Source of the DNA: Chloroflexota bacterium
GTDB lineage: Bacteria; Chloroflexota; Anaerolineae; UBA7937; B3-Chlor
Reading direction: 5' to 3'
NCBI GenBank assembly: GCA_030616025.1
Contig: JAUWYD010000065.1
Coordinates: 1-6,343, forward strand
DNA length: 6,343 nucleotides
Positions 1-6,343 of this stretch are shown here, in pieces. The translations under genes were made by a program, and so were the position numbers. Under the pieces are notes generated by a model that saw only the letters and a program-made list of their open reading frames with translations, ran no database searches and was not told the origin of the DNA. Numbering within the stretch: the stretch's first letter is position 1; every line of letters starts with the position of its first letter.

Positions 1-992
1 CCCAACGCCCGGTCCACACTCGCTACGTCCACAAAAGGTAACGTCCCGGGGAGCACGTCGCGCATTGCGGGCGTGATGAACGTCGCAAACTCGCGCAGGA
101 GCCGCACCAGCGCGGTGCCGAAGACCGGCCCCACTGCGTAACCTGCCCCGCCGACGATCAGCATTCCAAGCTGCCAGATGGAATCGAGCAGGTCGAAGCC
201 ATCCGGGCTAATGCTGCGCGTGTAGTGGGCCGACAAGCTACCAGCGACACCAGCATATACGGCACAAAGGAAGAAGGCGCGCAGCTTGTAGGTAAAAAGG
301 TTGATACCCAATACCTCGGCTGCCAGGTCGTGGTCACGCACTGCGATCAGGGCGCGGCCGACCCGTGTGCGGGTGATGTTCTTGGCCGCCAACATCATCA
401 CTGCCAACAGGATCATGATCACGTAGAACATGCTCTGATCGGATTTGAAGACCCAGTTACCCATGGTGGGCACGGGCACCTCCATGCCGCTGGCTCCCCC
501 GGTCCATTGAGCCAGCGGGTTCTTAAGCGTCCAGGGGATGATGAACTGGGCCGCCAGCGTGGCCATGGCCAGGTAGAAGCCCTTGATACGGAGGCTGGGC
601 AGGCCGAAGATGAGCCCGACCACGCCAGCAGTCAGTGCCGCCATCGGCAGGGCGAGCCAGAAGGGAATCCCGACGTGAGTCGTCAGAATGCTCGAGGTGT
701 ATGCCCCCACGGCCATAAACGCAGCTTGGCCAAGTGAGATCTGGCCAGTGTAGCCAAGCAGAATATTCAGCCCTTGCACGGAGATGAGGGTGATGCCGAT
801 GCGGTTCAGTGTCCCTAGCCACGGCAAGGGCACGATCTCCAAGCCCAGAGGCGAGTCACGGCTGAAGAGCGGTAGCGCGAAAAAGATGACGGTGCCTATG
901 ACTGCTGCCACCCTGAGTGCCGGCGTCCGTACGAGTGCCATGTCTTGCTCGTAGCTCACGTCGTAGATACCGCTCGGACGGATCGCTGCCAT
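1..992 (-). CDS. livM: LivM-type ABC transporter permease (3' end cut by window edge)
   Basis: Inner-membrane permease of a branched-chain-amino-acid-type (HAAT family) ABC importer, expected to pair with LivH to form the translocation pore. An uninterrupted frame of 330 codons runs from an ATG at 992 to the left edge with no stop, so the C-terminus is missing, probably by only a few tens of residues given the family's usual 320-360. Hydrophobic segments begin near residue 28. The family core NILLGYTGQISLGQAAFMAV is at residues 76-95. The cytoplasmic loop facing the ATPase is VGRALIAVRDHDLAAEVLGI at residues 211-230, followed by the glycine-rich GMLIVGGAGYAVGPVFG near 276-292. The start is supported by AGGGG at 999-1003, six bases upstream. 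It lies 40 nt after livH and is very likely co-transcribed with it. The substrate may be a carboxylic acid rather than an amino acid, given the neighbouring CoA ligase. Confidence 0.93.
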   Translation of the reverse strand, partial: MAAIRPSGIYDVSYEQDMALVRTPALRVAAVIGTVIFFALPLFSRDSPLGLEIVPLPWLGTLNRIGITLISVQGLNILLGYTGQISLGQAAFMAVGAYTSSILTTHVGIPFWLALPMAALTAGVVGLIFGLPSLRIKGFYLAMATLAAQFIIPWTLKNPLAQWTGGASGMEVPVPTMGNWVFKSDQSMFYVIMILLAVMMLAAKNITRTRVGRALIAVRDHDLAAEVLGINLFTYKLRAFFLCAVYAGVAGSLSAHYTRSISPDGFDLLDSIWQLGMLIVGGAGYAVGPVFGTALVRLLREFATFITPAMRDVLPGTLPFVDVASVDRAL

Positions 993-1032
993 TCTGTTCC
1001 CCTATCGCGCTATGTGCTCCCGAAGACCCGAC

Positions 1033-1977
1033 CTATATCCGTTCAATTCGCTTCTGCCCGAAAAGGCCGTCCGGTTTGATGATCAGCACCAACATCAGCA
1101 CCAGAAAGGGAGCCAGTTCCTGGCCTGCGGAGGTGCTGATGTAGCCAGAGGTCATCGTCTCGACGACGCCGATGGTGAGGCCTCCCACGATCGCACCGGT
1201 AAAGGACTCGAGCCCACCCAGCAGCACCGCTGGGAAGGCTCTCAGGGCCATGGTAGGGACGGCGATTGGATCCAAGCCTGTGCCCGCACCTTGCACGATG
1301 CCGGCCGCCGCGGCGAAGATGGCGGCGATGGCCCATGCCAGGCCAAAGATGCGCCGCACTGGCAGCCCGACCGACTGGGCGAGTTGGTGGTCTTCCGCCG
1401 TTGCCCGCATGCTCAATCCCGTTCTCGTGAAGCGGAAGAACAACGTAAGAGCTCCAAAGCCCAAGACAGTTACGGCGAATGAGCAGAGCAACTGGACCTT
1501 TAGAATGATATCGCCACCCAGAAGCCCTGCGGTGGGGAGCTTCAACGGTGGCATGGGCAGGCCAGCCTGATCGGCGAAGATCGGTAGTGGGTGTGGGTTG
1601 GCGCCCCAGACCAGCATCACGATGCCCTGAAGCAACTGGGCCAGCGCCAGAGTCATCATGATTGTCGTTAGCACCGGCTGGCCGATGAGCGGGCGCAAGG
1701 TGACGCGCTCGATAAGCAGGCCCAAGATGGCCATGACGGCGAATGCAGCCAGAATGGAGACCCACAGCGGCCAGCCCTGGTCCTGGAAGAAGGCCCAGCA
1801 GAGCAGACCACCCACAAGCATCAACCATCCGTGGGCGAAGTTGAAGACGCTTGAGGCCTTGTAGATCAGCACCAGCCCCAGAGCGACAAGGGAGTAGATG
1901 CTCCCCACCAGAAGGCCAGTGATCAACCACTGCACGGCGAGGAAGAGAGGTTTGCCAAATAGGACCACATCAGCCAT
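1033..1977 (-). CDS. livH: LivH-type ABC transporter permease
   Basis: Inner-membrane permease of a branched-chain-amino-acid-type ABC importer, partner of LivM. At 314 residues it is slightly longer than the typical 290-310. The N-terminal half has the family signature GSIYSLVALGLVLIYKASSV (residues 25-44) followed by NFAHG at 46-50, where many relatives have NFAQG. The cytoplasmic loop that contacts the ATPases is TRTGLSMRATAEDHQLAQSV (184-203). FPAVLLGGLESFTGAIVGG (248-266) and the C-terminal KPDGLFGQ (301-308) are also characteristic. Several hydrophobic helices alternate with these loops. The ATG at 1977 is fixed by a strong GGAGG at 1985-1989, seven bases upstream; the stop is TAG. It follows the acyl-CoA synthetase by 81 nt, a gap containing a hairpin, and precedes livM by 40 nt. 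Internal starts would remove the first membrane segment and are unlikely. Confidence 0.95.
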   Translation of the reverse strand: MADVVLFGKPLFLAVQWLITGLLVGSIYSLVALGLVLIYKASSVFNFAHGWLMLVGGLLCWAFFQDQGWPLWVSILAAFAVMAILGLLIERVTLRPLIGQPVLTTIMMTLALAQLLQGIVMLVWGANPHPLPIFADQAGLPMPPLKLPTAGLLGGDIILKVQLLCSFAVTVLGFGALTLFFRFTRTGLSMRATAEDHQLAQSVGLPVRRIFGLAWAIAAIFAAAAGIVQGAGTGLDPIAVPTMALRAFPAVLLGGLESFTGAIVGGLTIGVVETMTSGYISTSAGQELAPFLVLMLVLIIKPDGLFGQKRIERI

Positions 1978-2000
1978 GTTACTACCTCCGGTTCGCCGCA

Positions 2001-2040
2001 GCGTCGGTCATCAATCCGCGAGAGAGCGTGAGACCGACGC
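2001..2040 (-). repeat. Imperfect inverted repeat (hairpin) between the synthetase and livH
   Basis: GCGTCGGTC at 2001-2009 is the exact reverse complement of GACCGACGC at 2032-2040. Next to these arms, TCA at 2011-2013 pairs with TGA at 2029-2031, with a single unpaired A at 2010. That gives a 12-bp stem with one bulge around a 15-base loop. It occupies about half of the 81-nt gap between the synthetase stop and the livH start and ends 11 bases before the livH ribosome binding site. No T-run follows it on the transcribed strand, so it does not look like an intrinsic terminator. Likely roles, by inference, are an mRNA processing or stability element that sets permease levels separately from the upstream genes, or a protein-binding operator. 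Confidence 0.65.
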
Positions 2041-2058
2041 GCGCGTGCGGACTCGCCG

Positions 2059-3996
2059 CTATACTGAACCGAGTGAGCGCACTCTCACCGACGTCTCGAC
2101 GACCCCCGTGCGCCCATCCCGGTATTTCACTTCGGCCCGGACCCGTACTTCCTCGCCGGCGCCGTACATCGTATCTATCATCAGCTTGTAGCGTTCTTCC
2201 ATGAACGCCCGCCGCAGCTTGCGGGTGCGGGTCAGTTCCGCCTCGTCGGGGTCGAACTCCTTGTGCAACAGCACGAACTTCCGCATGCGGGCGGGTGCGG
2301 GCAAGGCACGGTTGACCCGCTCCACATCGCTCTGAACCAGGTCATACACTTCCGGCTTCTGTGAGAGGTCCACAAAGGTGGTGTAGGCCAGTCCGCGACT
2401 CTCCGCCCAGCGTCCGACGTTATCGAAGTCAATGTTGATGATCCCCGTGACATATGGCTGGTCCGCCCCACCGATGGCCATCGCGTCCGTGACATAGGGG
2501 CTGAACTTCAATCGGCCTTCGATGTACTGCGGCGAGAACCTTTGTCCGCCAGCTAACTCCAGAAGATCCTTGACGCGGTCGAGGTAGATCAGATGTCCGT
2601 CCTCGTCAAAGTGACCGGCGTCGCCGGTGTGGAACCAGCCGTCCTTCAGCTTGTCGGCGGTCGCCTCAGCGCTCTTATAGTATCCGCGGAACACGGTGGG
2701 TCCTCGCACAAGGATCTCGCCATCGTTGGCGATTCTGACGTCCATGCCCGGCAGTGGAACGCCCACTGTCTCGAACCGGACGTCGTCGCCGATGTGTAGA
2801 GTATGCACCTGGGCTTCAGTCGAGCCGAAGAGCTGTTTTATATTGACGCCGACAGCGCGGAAGAAGCGAATGACATCTGGACTGAGGGCTGCCCCGGAGG
2901 AGTAAGCCGATCTGACGTTGATGAGCCCCAGCTTATCACGTAGCGGGCGATAGACGGCCAAGTCTCCCAGGGCGTACAGTAGCCGCCAGGGCAGCCTGAC
3001 CTGCCGGCGCTCCTCGAAGCGCATCCGGGCGACCTTGTAGCCCACAGGCATGAAGATGCGGTACAAGAAACGGTTAATGGCCGAAGTGTCGGTGATCCGC
3101 ATCTGAACCATCGCCACCATGCTCTCCCATAGCCTGGCGCTGAATAGCAACGCCTGGGGCGCAATCTCGCGGATATTCTCTTGTACGGTCTCGGGCGCCT
3201 CGGGGAAGTTGACAATCATGCCGGTGCGCAAGTGAACGGTGAGGCCTAGCACATTCTCGGTAATCCACGCTGGGGGGAGAAAGGAGACGTAGTCGTCCGT
3301 GTCCGTGCGTGGATCCACCTTCACGGTGAGATCGCAACCCGAGATGAGATTGGAGTGGTCAAGCATCACGCCCTTTGGTAGTCCCGTCGTCCCCGACGTA
3401 TAACAAAACACGGCGAGGTCGCTTCCCTTCCCCCGTGCGACCAACTCCTCGAACAGTCCAGGGTGCTCTTCCTGCTGCGCTTGTCCCAGGGCCTCGACCT
3501 CCTCAAAGCAAATCAGCCACGATTCGTCGTAGCTCCAGAGCCCTTTCTCCTCCCAATAGATGACCCTGCGCACGTTTGGCACTTGGTCACGAATCACCAG
3601 CAGTTTGTCGCATTGCTCCTGATCCTTGGCCAGGACGAAAGCCGCGTCGGAGTGATCCACGACGTACTGGATCTCACGGGGGACGCTGTCGGTGAAGATG
3701 CCTACTGCCACCCCGCCCCCGGCCTGCACCGCCAACTGAGCCCAGAAGTACTGTGGGTCGTTGTCGCCGATAATGCATACCTTATCGCCCCGTTGCAGAC
3801 CGAGGCTGACCATCCCAAGTGCAAACCGCTTGACGTGTTCGTAGCATTCCTGCCAGGTGATGTTCCGCCAGATGCCCAGATCCTTCTGACGCATGGCGAC
3901 CTTGTTGTCGCCATATTGGTGCACTTTGACCAGGAAACACTTGGGTAGGGTGTCAGGTGTTGCGTCCGTCAAGCCCAATCCTCTCCGCTCCTTCAT
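2059..3996 (-). CDS. AMP-forming acyl-CoA synthetase (ANL superfamily) inside the liv operon
   Basis: Cytoplasmic ligase expected to convert a carboxylic acid, ATP and CoA to acyl-CoA, AMP and pyrophosphate through an acyl-adenylate. The 645-residue length matches long-chain acyl-CoA synthetases of the FadD15 type. Visible motifs: phosphate-binding loop YTSGTTGLPKG (199-209); adenylate-binding YSSGAALSP (365-373) and QLFGSTE (388-394); the ATP-ribose region GWFHTGD (453-459); hinge YLDRVKD (471-477); and C-terminal LTRTRKLRR (588-596), whose K593 is the best candidate for the adenylation lysine. The tail after about residue 610 (YGAGEEVRV to the end) resembles that of synthetases encoded beside liv transporters. 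The ATG overlaps the livG stop as ATGA, indicating translational coupling. Oddly, AAGGAG falls just inside this start, nine bases before an in-frame TTG at 3978, so the true start may be six codons later. Chain length or aromatic preference cannot be told from sequence. Confidence 0.93.
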   Translation of the reverse strand: MKERRGLGLTDATPDTLPKCFLVKVHQYGDNKVAMRQKDLGIWRNITWQECYEHVKRFALGMVSLGLQRGDKVCIIGDNDPQYFWAQLAVQAGGGVAVGIFTDSVPREIQYVVDHSDAAFVLAKDQEQCDKLLVIRDQVPNVRRVIYWEEKGLWSYDESWLICFEEVEALGQAQQEEHPGLFEELVARGKGSDLAVFCYTSGTTGLPKGVMLDHSNLISGCDLTVKVDPRTDTDDYVSFLPPAWITENVLGLTVHLRTGMIVNFPEAPETVQENIREIAPQALLFSARLWESMVAMVQMRITDTSAINRFLYRIFMPVGYKVARMRFEERRQVRLPWRLLYALGDLAVYRPLRDKLGLINVRSAYSSGAALSPDVIRFFRAVGVNIKQLFGSTEAQVHTLHIGDDVRFETVGVPLPGMDVRIANDGEILVRGPTVFRGYYKSAEATADKLKDGWFHTGDAGHFDEDGHLIYLDRVKDLLELAGGQRFSPQYIEGRLKFSPYVTDAMAIGGADQPYVTGIINIDFDNVGRWAESRGLAYTTFVDLSQKPEVYDLVQSDVERVNRALPAPARMRKFVLLHKEFDPDEAELTRTRKLRRAFMEERYKLMIDTMYGAGEEVRVRAEVKYRDGRTGVVETSVRVRSLGSV

Positions 3997-4799
3997 CCCG
4001 TATTTGACGCGGCCGAAATCTCCTTCCGCCCCAGATAGGCTTGGATGACCTTGGGGTCGCGCTTGACCTCGTCTGGGGTACCGTCGGCAATCTTGAGCCC
4101 GAAGTCAAGTACAGCAACTCGGTCAGCGATGTCCATCACCAGACCCATGTCGTGCTCGATAAGGAGAATTGTGGTCCCTTGTCGCTCGTGGATGTCCAGA
4201 ATGAAGCGGGCCATGTCCTCCTTCTCCTCGACGTTCATCCCGGCCATGGGCTCGTCAAGTAGGAGTAGCTTCGGTTCCAGCGCCAGCGCTCGCCCCAGCT
4301 CCACACGCTTGCGCAGGCCGTAGGGCAGCGTGCCGACAGTCTTCTTCCGGACAGCCTGCATCTCCAAGAAATCAATGATCTCCTCCACTACGAGCCGGTG
4401 TTCCACCTCTTCTCTCAGTGCCCTCCCGAAGTATAGAGCCCCGGCCAGCATTCCGTGTTTCATATGCACGTGTCGGCCCGCCATCAGGTTGTCTAGTACG
4501 CTCATACCGGTATAGAGGGCGATGTTTTGAAAAGTACGGGAAATGCCCAGTGTGGCGATTTTGTGCGGGGGCAACCGGGTCATGTCCTGGCCTTCGAAGA
4601 CGATCGTTCCCCGGTCCGGGCGGTAGAACCCGTTGATGCAGTTGAGGAGGCTGGTCTTGCCGGCGCCGTTGGGGCCAATGATGGCCAGAATCTCGCCCGT
4701 GTGAGTCTCGAGTCTCACGTTGGACAAGGCGCTGGTTCCACCGAAACTGAGCGACACGTCGCCAACGAGAAGCTGGATTTCGTCGGTTCTCATCTTCAA
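3993..4799 (-). CDS. livG: LivG-type ABC transporter ATP-binding protein
   Basis: Cytoplasmic ATPase of a branched-chain-amino-acid-type ABC importer; it would act with LivF (not in the window) to power LivH and LivM. Motifs in order over 268 residues: Walker A GPNGAGKTS (42-50), Q-loop SRTFQN with Q91, signature region LPYGLRKRVELGRAL (158-172), Walker B LLLLDEP (178-184) and H-loop IEHDM with H216. The LivG-specific C-terminal tail includes IADGTPDEVKRDPKVIQAYL (237-256). The signature departs from LSGGQ, with Pro after Leu and Leu-Arg-Lys-Arg following YG. The start chosen is TTG at 4799 because GAGGGGG at 4809-4815 sits nine bases upstream; the ATG two codons later (4793) is the alternative and would give MRTDEIQ. 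The gene overlaps the synthetase start by 4 bases and appears to be first in the operon behind the promoter at 4984-5013. Confidence 0.95.
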   Translation of the reverse strand: MKMRTDEIQLLVGDVSLSFGGTSALSNVRLETHTGEILAIIGPNGAGKTSLLNCINGFYRPDRGTIVFEGQDMTRLPPHKIATLGISRTFQNIALYTGMSVLDNLMAGRHVHMKHGMLAGALYFGRALREEVEHRLVVEEIIDFLEMQAVRKKTVGTLPYGLRKRVELGRALALEPKLLLLDEPMAGMNVEEKEDMARFILDIHERQGTTILLIEHDMGLVMDIADRVAVLDFGLKIADGTPDEVKRDPKVIQAYLGRKEISAASNTG

Positions 4800-4977
4800 G
4801 CCCGGTTTCCCCCTCGAGACCCTGCTCAGAGGCCCTCACTAGCATATTAACACCTGAGGAAGGGTGTAGTTACTCGTCAGGGGTGTGGCTAGCCAGGGCT
4901 CCAACTCATGACCACAACGCCGATACGCCTCGAGATTCAGCTGAGAGGATACACTCAGGGGCGTCCGGTCAGGATGT
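4800..4977 (-). other. Untranslated leader of the livG operon
   Basis: If the promoter at 4984-5013 is used, transcription begins near 4977 and leaves about 178 nt before livG. This is long for a simple leader. It contains a 10-bp palindrome TGGCTAGCCA (4886-4895), an 8-bp palindrome TCAGCTGA, several short 5-bp stems, and an imperfect 12-bp direct repeat. I see no strong terminator-like hairpin with a T-run, no leader peptide rich in Leu, Ile or Val codons, and no riboswitch I recognise. Its regulatory function is unknown. Confidence 0.45.
4861..4891. repeat. Imperfect 12-bp direct repeat, possible regulator site
   Basis: On the plus strand AGGGTGTAGTTA (4861-4872) and GGGGTGTGGCTA (4880-4891) match at 9 of 12 positions, and all three differences are transitions. 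The repeat units start 19 bp apart, close to two helical turns. A third copy of the core, GGGTGTGG, is on the minus strand at 4990-4997, directly beside the -10 box of the livG promoter. Together they could be binding sites for a transcription factor acting on the operon. This is a pattern only; no regulator family is recognised. Confidence 0.35.
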
Positions 4978-4983
4978 GTTCAG

Positions 4984-5013
4984 ATCATACCACACCCGAT
5001 GAACCGGCGTCAA
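4984..5013 (-). promoter_or_regulatory. Sigma-70-type promoter of the livG operon
   Basis: On the minus strand TTGACG (5008-5013, five of six to the consensus -35) is followed after 18 bp by TATGAT (4984-4989, five of six to the -10). The -10 is preceded by TGG, giving an extended -10 TGnTATGAT. It lies six bases after the stop codon of the PmbA-like gene and points toward livG, with a predicted start near 4977. It is the best promoter-like sequence I found, and it would make livG the first gene of a separate transcription unit. Confidence 0.7.
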
Positions 5014-5019
5014 GGGGAG

Positions 5020-6343
5020 CTAGAACTCGGTCGTGCTCGTGAAGGTGAATTTCCCAATCTTCAGTGCCGGCACACGAACACCTCCGATGAAGTTCTCCAC
5101 GAAGGCTTCTCGCCCCATCATAGTGTCATGACCAATCATCTCGACATCGGACAGGGCTTCCAAGATGCTTTGGGTGAAGCGCAAGTTCTTGACCGGCCTC
5201 ACGAGCTCACCATCCTCGATCAGGAACGTCCCATCGCGGGTCATGCCGGTGACGATCGTCTTCAGGGGATGAACGGGTCTGACGTAGTGGACGCGAGTCA
5301 GCCACAACCCCTTTTTGGTGGAAGCTAGCATCTCGTCTTTCGTCTCCTGGCCGGGATCCATGGCCACGTTCCAAGGGAAGGGTCCGATGCTGTTGGGGGC
5401 GGGCAAGGCGTGGCCCGTGGATTCCTTTCCCTCTTCCCTGCCGGCCGTGTAGCTGTCGTAGACAACGCCGCTGGCCACTCCCCTGGTGATGAAATCCACT
5501 CGCTGTTTCGGAACACCTTCGAAGTCGAAGGGCATGGGAAGGTTCCGAGGGTGAAGGCCATCATCCCAGATGCTAATGGTCTCCCCTGTCACTTCATCCC
5601 CAAGCTTGCCGGTCATGAAGCTGCGGCCTTCCTGAAGCGCCTGCGCGCTGAACCCCATGTAGGCCAGATACGCGATCAACGCACTCACGGCGTACTCCTC
5701 TAGGATCACAGCATACTCGCCGGGCGGAACGTCGACCGGGCTACGGCTGCGCAGGGCCTTGTCCATGGCCTCCTGCCCCAGTGATTCGGCATCGATCTCC
5801 TCCACATCCAGAGAGGCTGCAGCGGCATAGCCGGAACCGGAGTCGCTCATGATGAAGGTTCCCAGGTCGGCCCGCGTCGTCGGATAATATGCGAGGAGAA
5901 CCAAGGAATTGCCCACACAGTAATCGAAGCTCCTGGTGGCGAAGGCGCCTGAAGCGTTTAGGGCGTGTTCTCGTGACGGAAGGCAGATGCTTCTCACGGC
6001 CTCAGCTCGCTTCTGAGGAGTGCACGCCGCGGTACTCTCGACGAAGCCATCTATCTCTCGGATAGGTTGAGGCTCCGGCAGCGAGATGAAGTCGGGGTTG
6101 TCCTGCTGAAACTTGGCCGCCGTCATCGCTGACTCCACCACTCCATGCAGGGCAGCATCGCTCAGGTCATTAGTTGAGGCTATCCCTATCTTCGTGCCCA
6201 TCACGACCCGAACTCGAAGATCGACGTCCTCTTTGGCCACGTTCTGATGGACGTAGGAGTTGGCGAAACGGGTCAACTGTTCGCTCTCTCCCATGAAGAC
6301 CACCTCCGTTTGGTCTGCCTTCGACAGGGATAGGGCGTGTCCG
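5020..6343 (-). CDS. TldD/PmbA (TldE-like) family protein, 5' end cut by window edge
   Basis: Cytoplasmic member of the TldD/PmbA family. TldD and TldE (PmbA) form a heteromeric metalloprotease, known in E. coli for microcin B17 maturation and CcdA degradation; TldD carries the zinc motif and TldE lacks it. Here 440 residues are visible. The frame stays open to the right edge and the residues upstream of the apparent GTG at 6303 (ALSLSKADQTEVVFMGESEQ) look like family sequence, so the true start is outside the window. Family features: LTRFANSYVHQNV near the N-terminus, RVVMGTKIGIASTNDLS, GVASGVVYDSYTAGREEGKE in the C-terminal half, and GMTRDGTFLIEDGELVRPV near the end. There is no HExxxH; the expected place reads VILEEYAVSALIAYL (about 5668-5712), which suggests the non-catalytic TldE-type subunit. 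A tldD partner is likely just upstream. I see no functional link to the liv genes. Confidence 0.88.
   Translation of the reverse strand, partial: GHALSLSKADQTEVVFMGESEQLTRFANSYVHQNVAKEDVDLRVRVVMGTKIGIASTNDLSDAALHGVVESAMTAAKFQQDNPDFISLPEPQPIREIDGFVESTAACTPQKRAEAVRSICLPSREHALNASGAFATRSFDYCVGNSLVLLAYYPTTRADLGTFIMSDSGSGYAAAASLDVEEIDAESLGQEAMDKALRSRSPVDVPPGEYAVILEEYAVSALIAYLAYMGFSAQALQEGRSFMTGKLGDEVTGETISIWDDGLHPRNLPMPFDFEGVPKQRVDFITRGVASGVVYDSYTAGREEGKESTGHALPAPNSIGPFPWNVAMDPGQETKDEMLASTKKGLWLTRVHYVRPVHPLKTIVTGMTRDGTFLIEDGELVRPVKNLRFTQSILEALSDVEMIGHDTMMGREAFVENFIGGVRVPALKIGKFTFTSTTEF

Noticed and set aside
1043..1930. A 295-codon open frame on the minus strand overlapping livH in another frame
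   Set aside because: Its product is dominated by Arg, His, Gly and Pro with no recognisable domain, as expected from reading a GC-rich gene out of frame. LivH in the correct frame has clear family motifs and a strong ribosome binding site.
2001..2040. Intrinsic terminator after the acyl-CoA synthetase
   Set aside because: The hairpin is GC-rich but is followed on the transcribed strand by TGCGGCGAACC rather than a T-run, and the genes downstream belong to the same system.
3463..3948. A 161-codon plus-strand frame opposite the synthetase
   Set aside because: It lies entirely antisense to a well-conserved coding region, has no ribosome binding site of note and no family resemblance; a shadow frame.
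4372..4845. A 157-codon minus-strand frame starting MLVRASEQ in the livG leader
   Set aside because: An AGGTG precedes its ATG and the second and third codons are Leu and Val, which hinted at a leader peptide, but the frame runs on out of phase through livG with no sensible protein and no attenuator hairpin.
4841..4850. Second promoter -10 (TTAATATGCT on the minus strand) close to livG
   Set aside because: No reasonable -35 box is found 16-18 bp upstream, so it is much weaker than the element at 4984-5013.
4886..4895. The 10-bp palindrome TGGCTAGCCA as an operator in its own right
   Set aside because: A perfect palindrome of this length is expected several times in 6 kb by chance; it is kept only as a detail of the leader.
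4891..4911. A six-codon ORF (MSWSPG) in the livG leader
   Set aside because: It has no ribosome binding site and no branched-chain codons, and such short frames are common by chance.

Overview
The window holds five protein-coding genes, all on the minus strand, and no RNA gene, mobile element or CRISPR array that I can see. Reading in the direction of transcription (right to left) they are: a TldD/PmbA-family protein cut by the right edge; a branched-chain-amino-acid-type ABC ATPase (LivG); an AMP-forming acyl-CoA synthetase; and the two permeases LivH and LivM, the last cut by the left edge. GC content looks moderately high (roughly 55-60% by eye). The protein style, especially the PmbA homologue and the synthetase placed inside a liv operon, suggests an uncultured environmental bacterium, possibly of a Chloroflexi-like or deltaproteobacterial lineage. 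The sequence alone does not settle the phylum.

Layout: 5020-6343 is the PmbA-like gene, open through the right edge, so its true start lies outside. 4800-5019 is the only sizeable non-coding stretch. It carries a good sigma-70-type promoter (TTGACG, 18 bp, TATGAT with an extended -10 TG) directly after the PmbA stop codon, followed by a leader of about 178 nt with an imperfect 12-bp direct repeat. 3993-4799 is livG, whose stop overlaps the synthetase start in an ATGA junction. 2059-3996 is the acyl-CoA synthetase. 1978-2058 is an 81-nt spacer with a strong imperfect hairpin. 1033-1977 is livH with a strong ribosome binding site. 1-992 is livM, 40 nt further on. The ATPase LivF and the periplasmic binding protein LivK are not in the window and are expected beyond the left edge.

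How the genes fit together: LivG, LivH and LivM form the membrane and motor part of an importer. The synthetase, translationally coupled to livG and lying between the ATPase and permease genes, suggests that the imported molecule is a carboxylic acid (fatty, aromatic or branched-chain) activated to its CoA thioester on entry, rather than an amino acid. This is inference from context; substrate identity cannot be read from the sequence. The PmbA-like protein appears to belong to a separate upstream unit, probably with a TldD partner outside the window.
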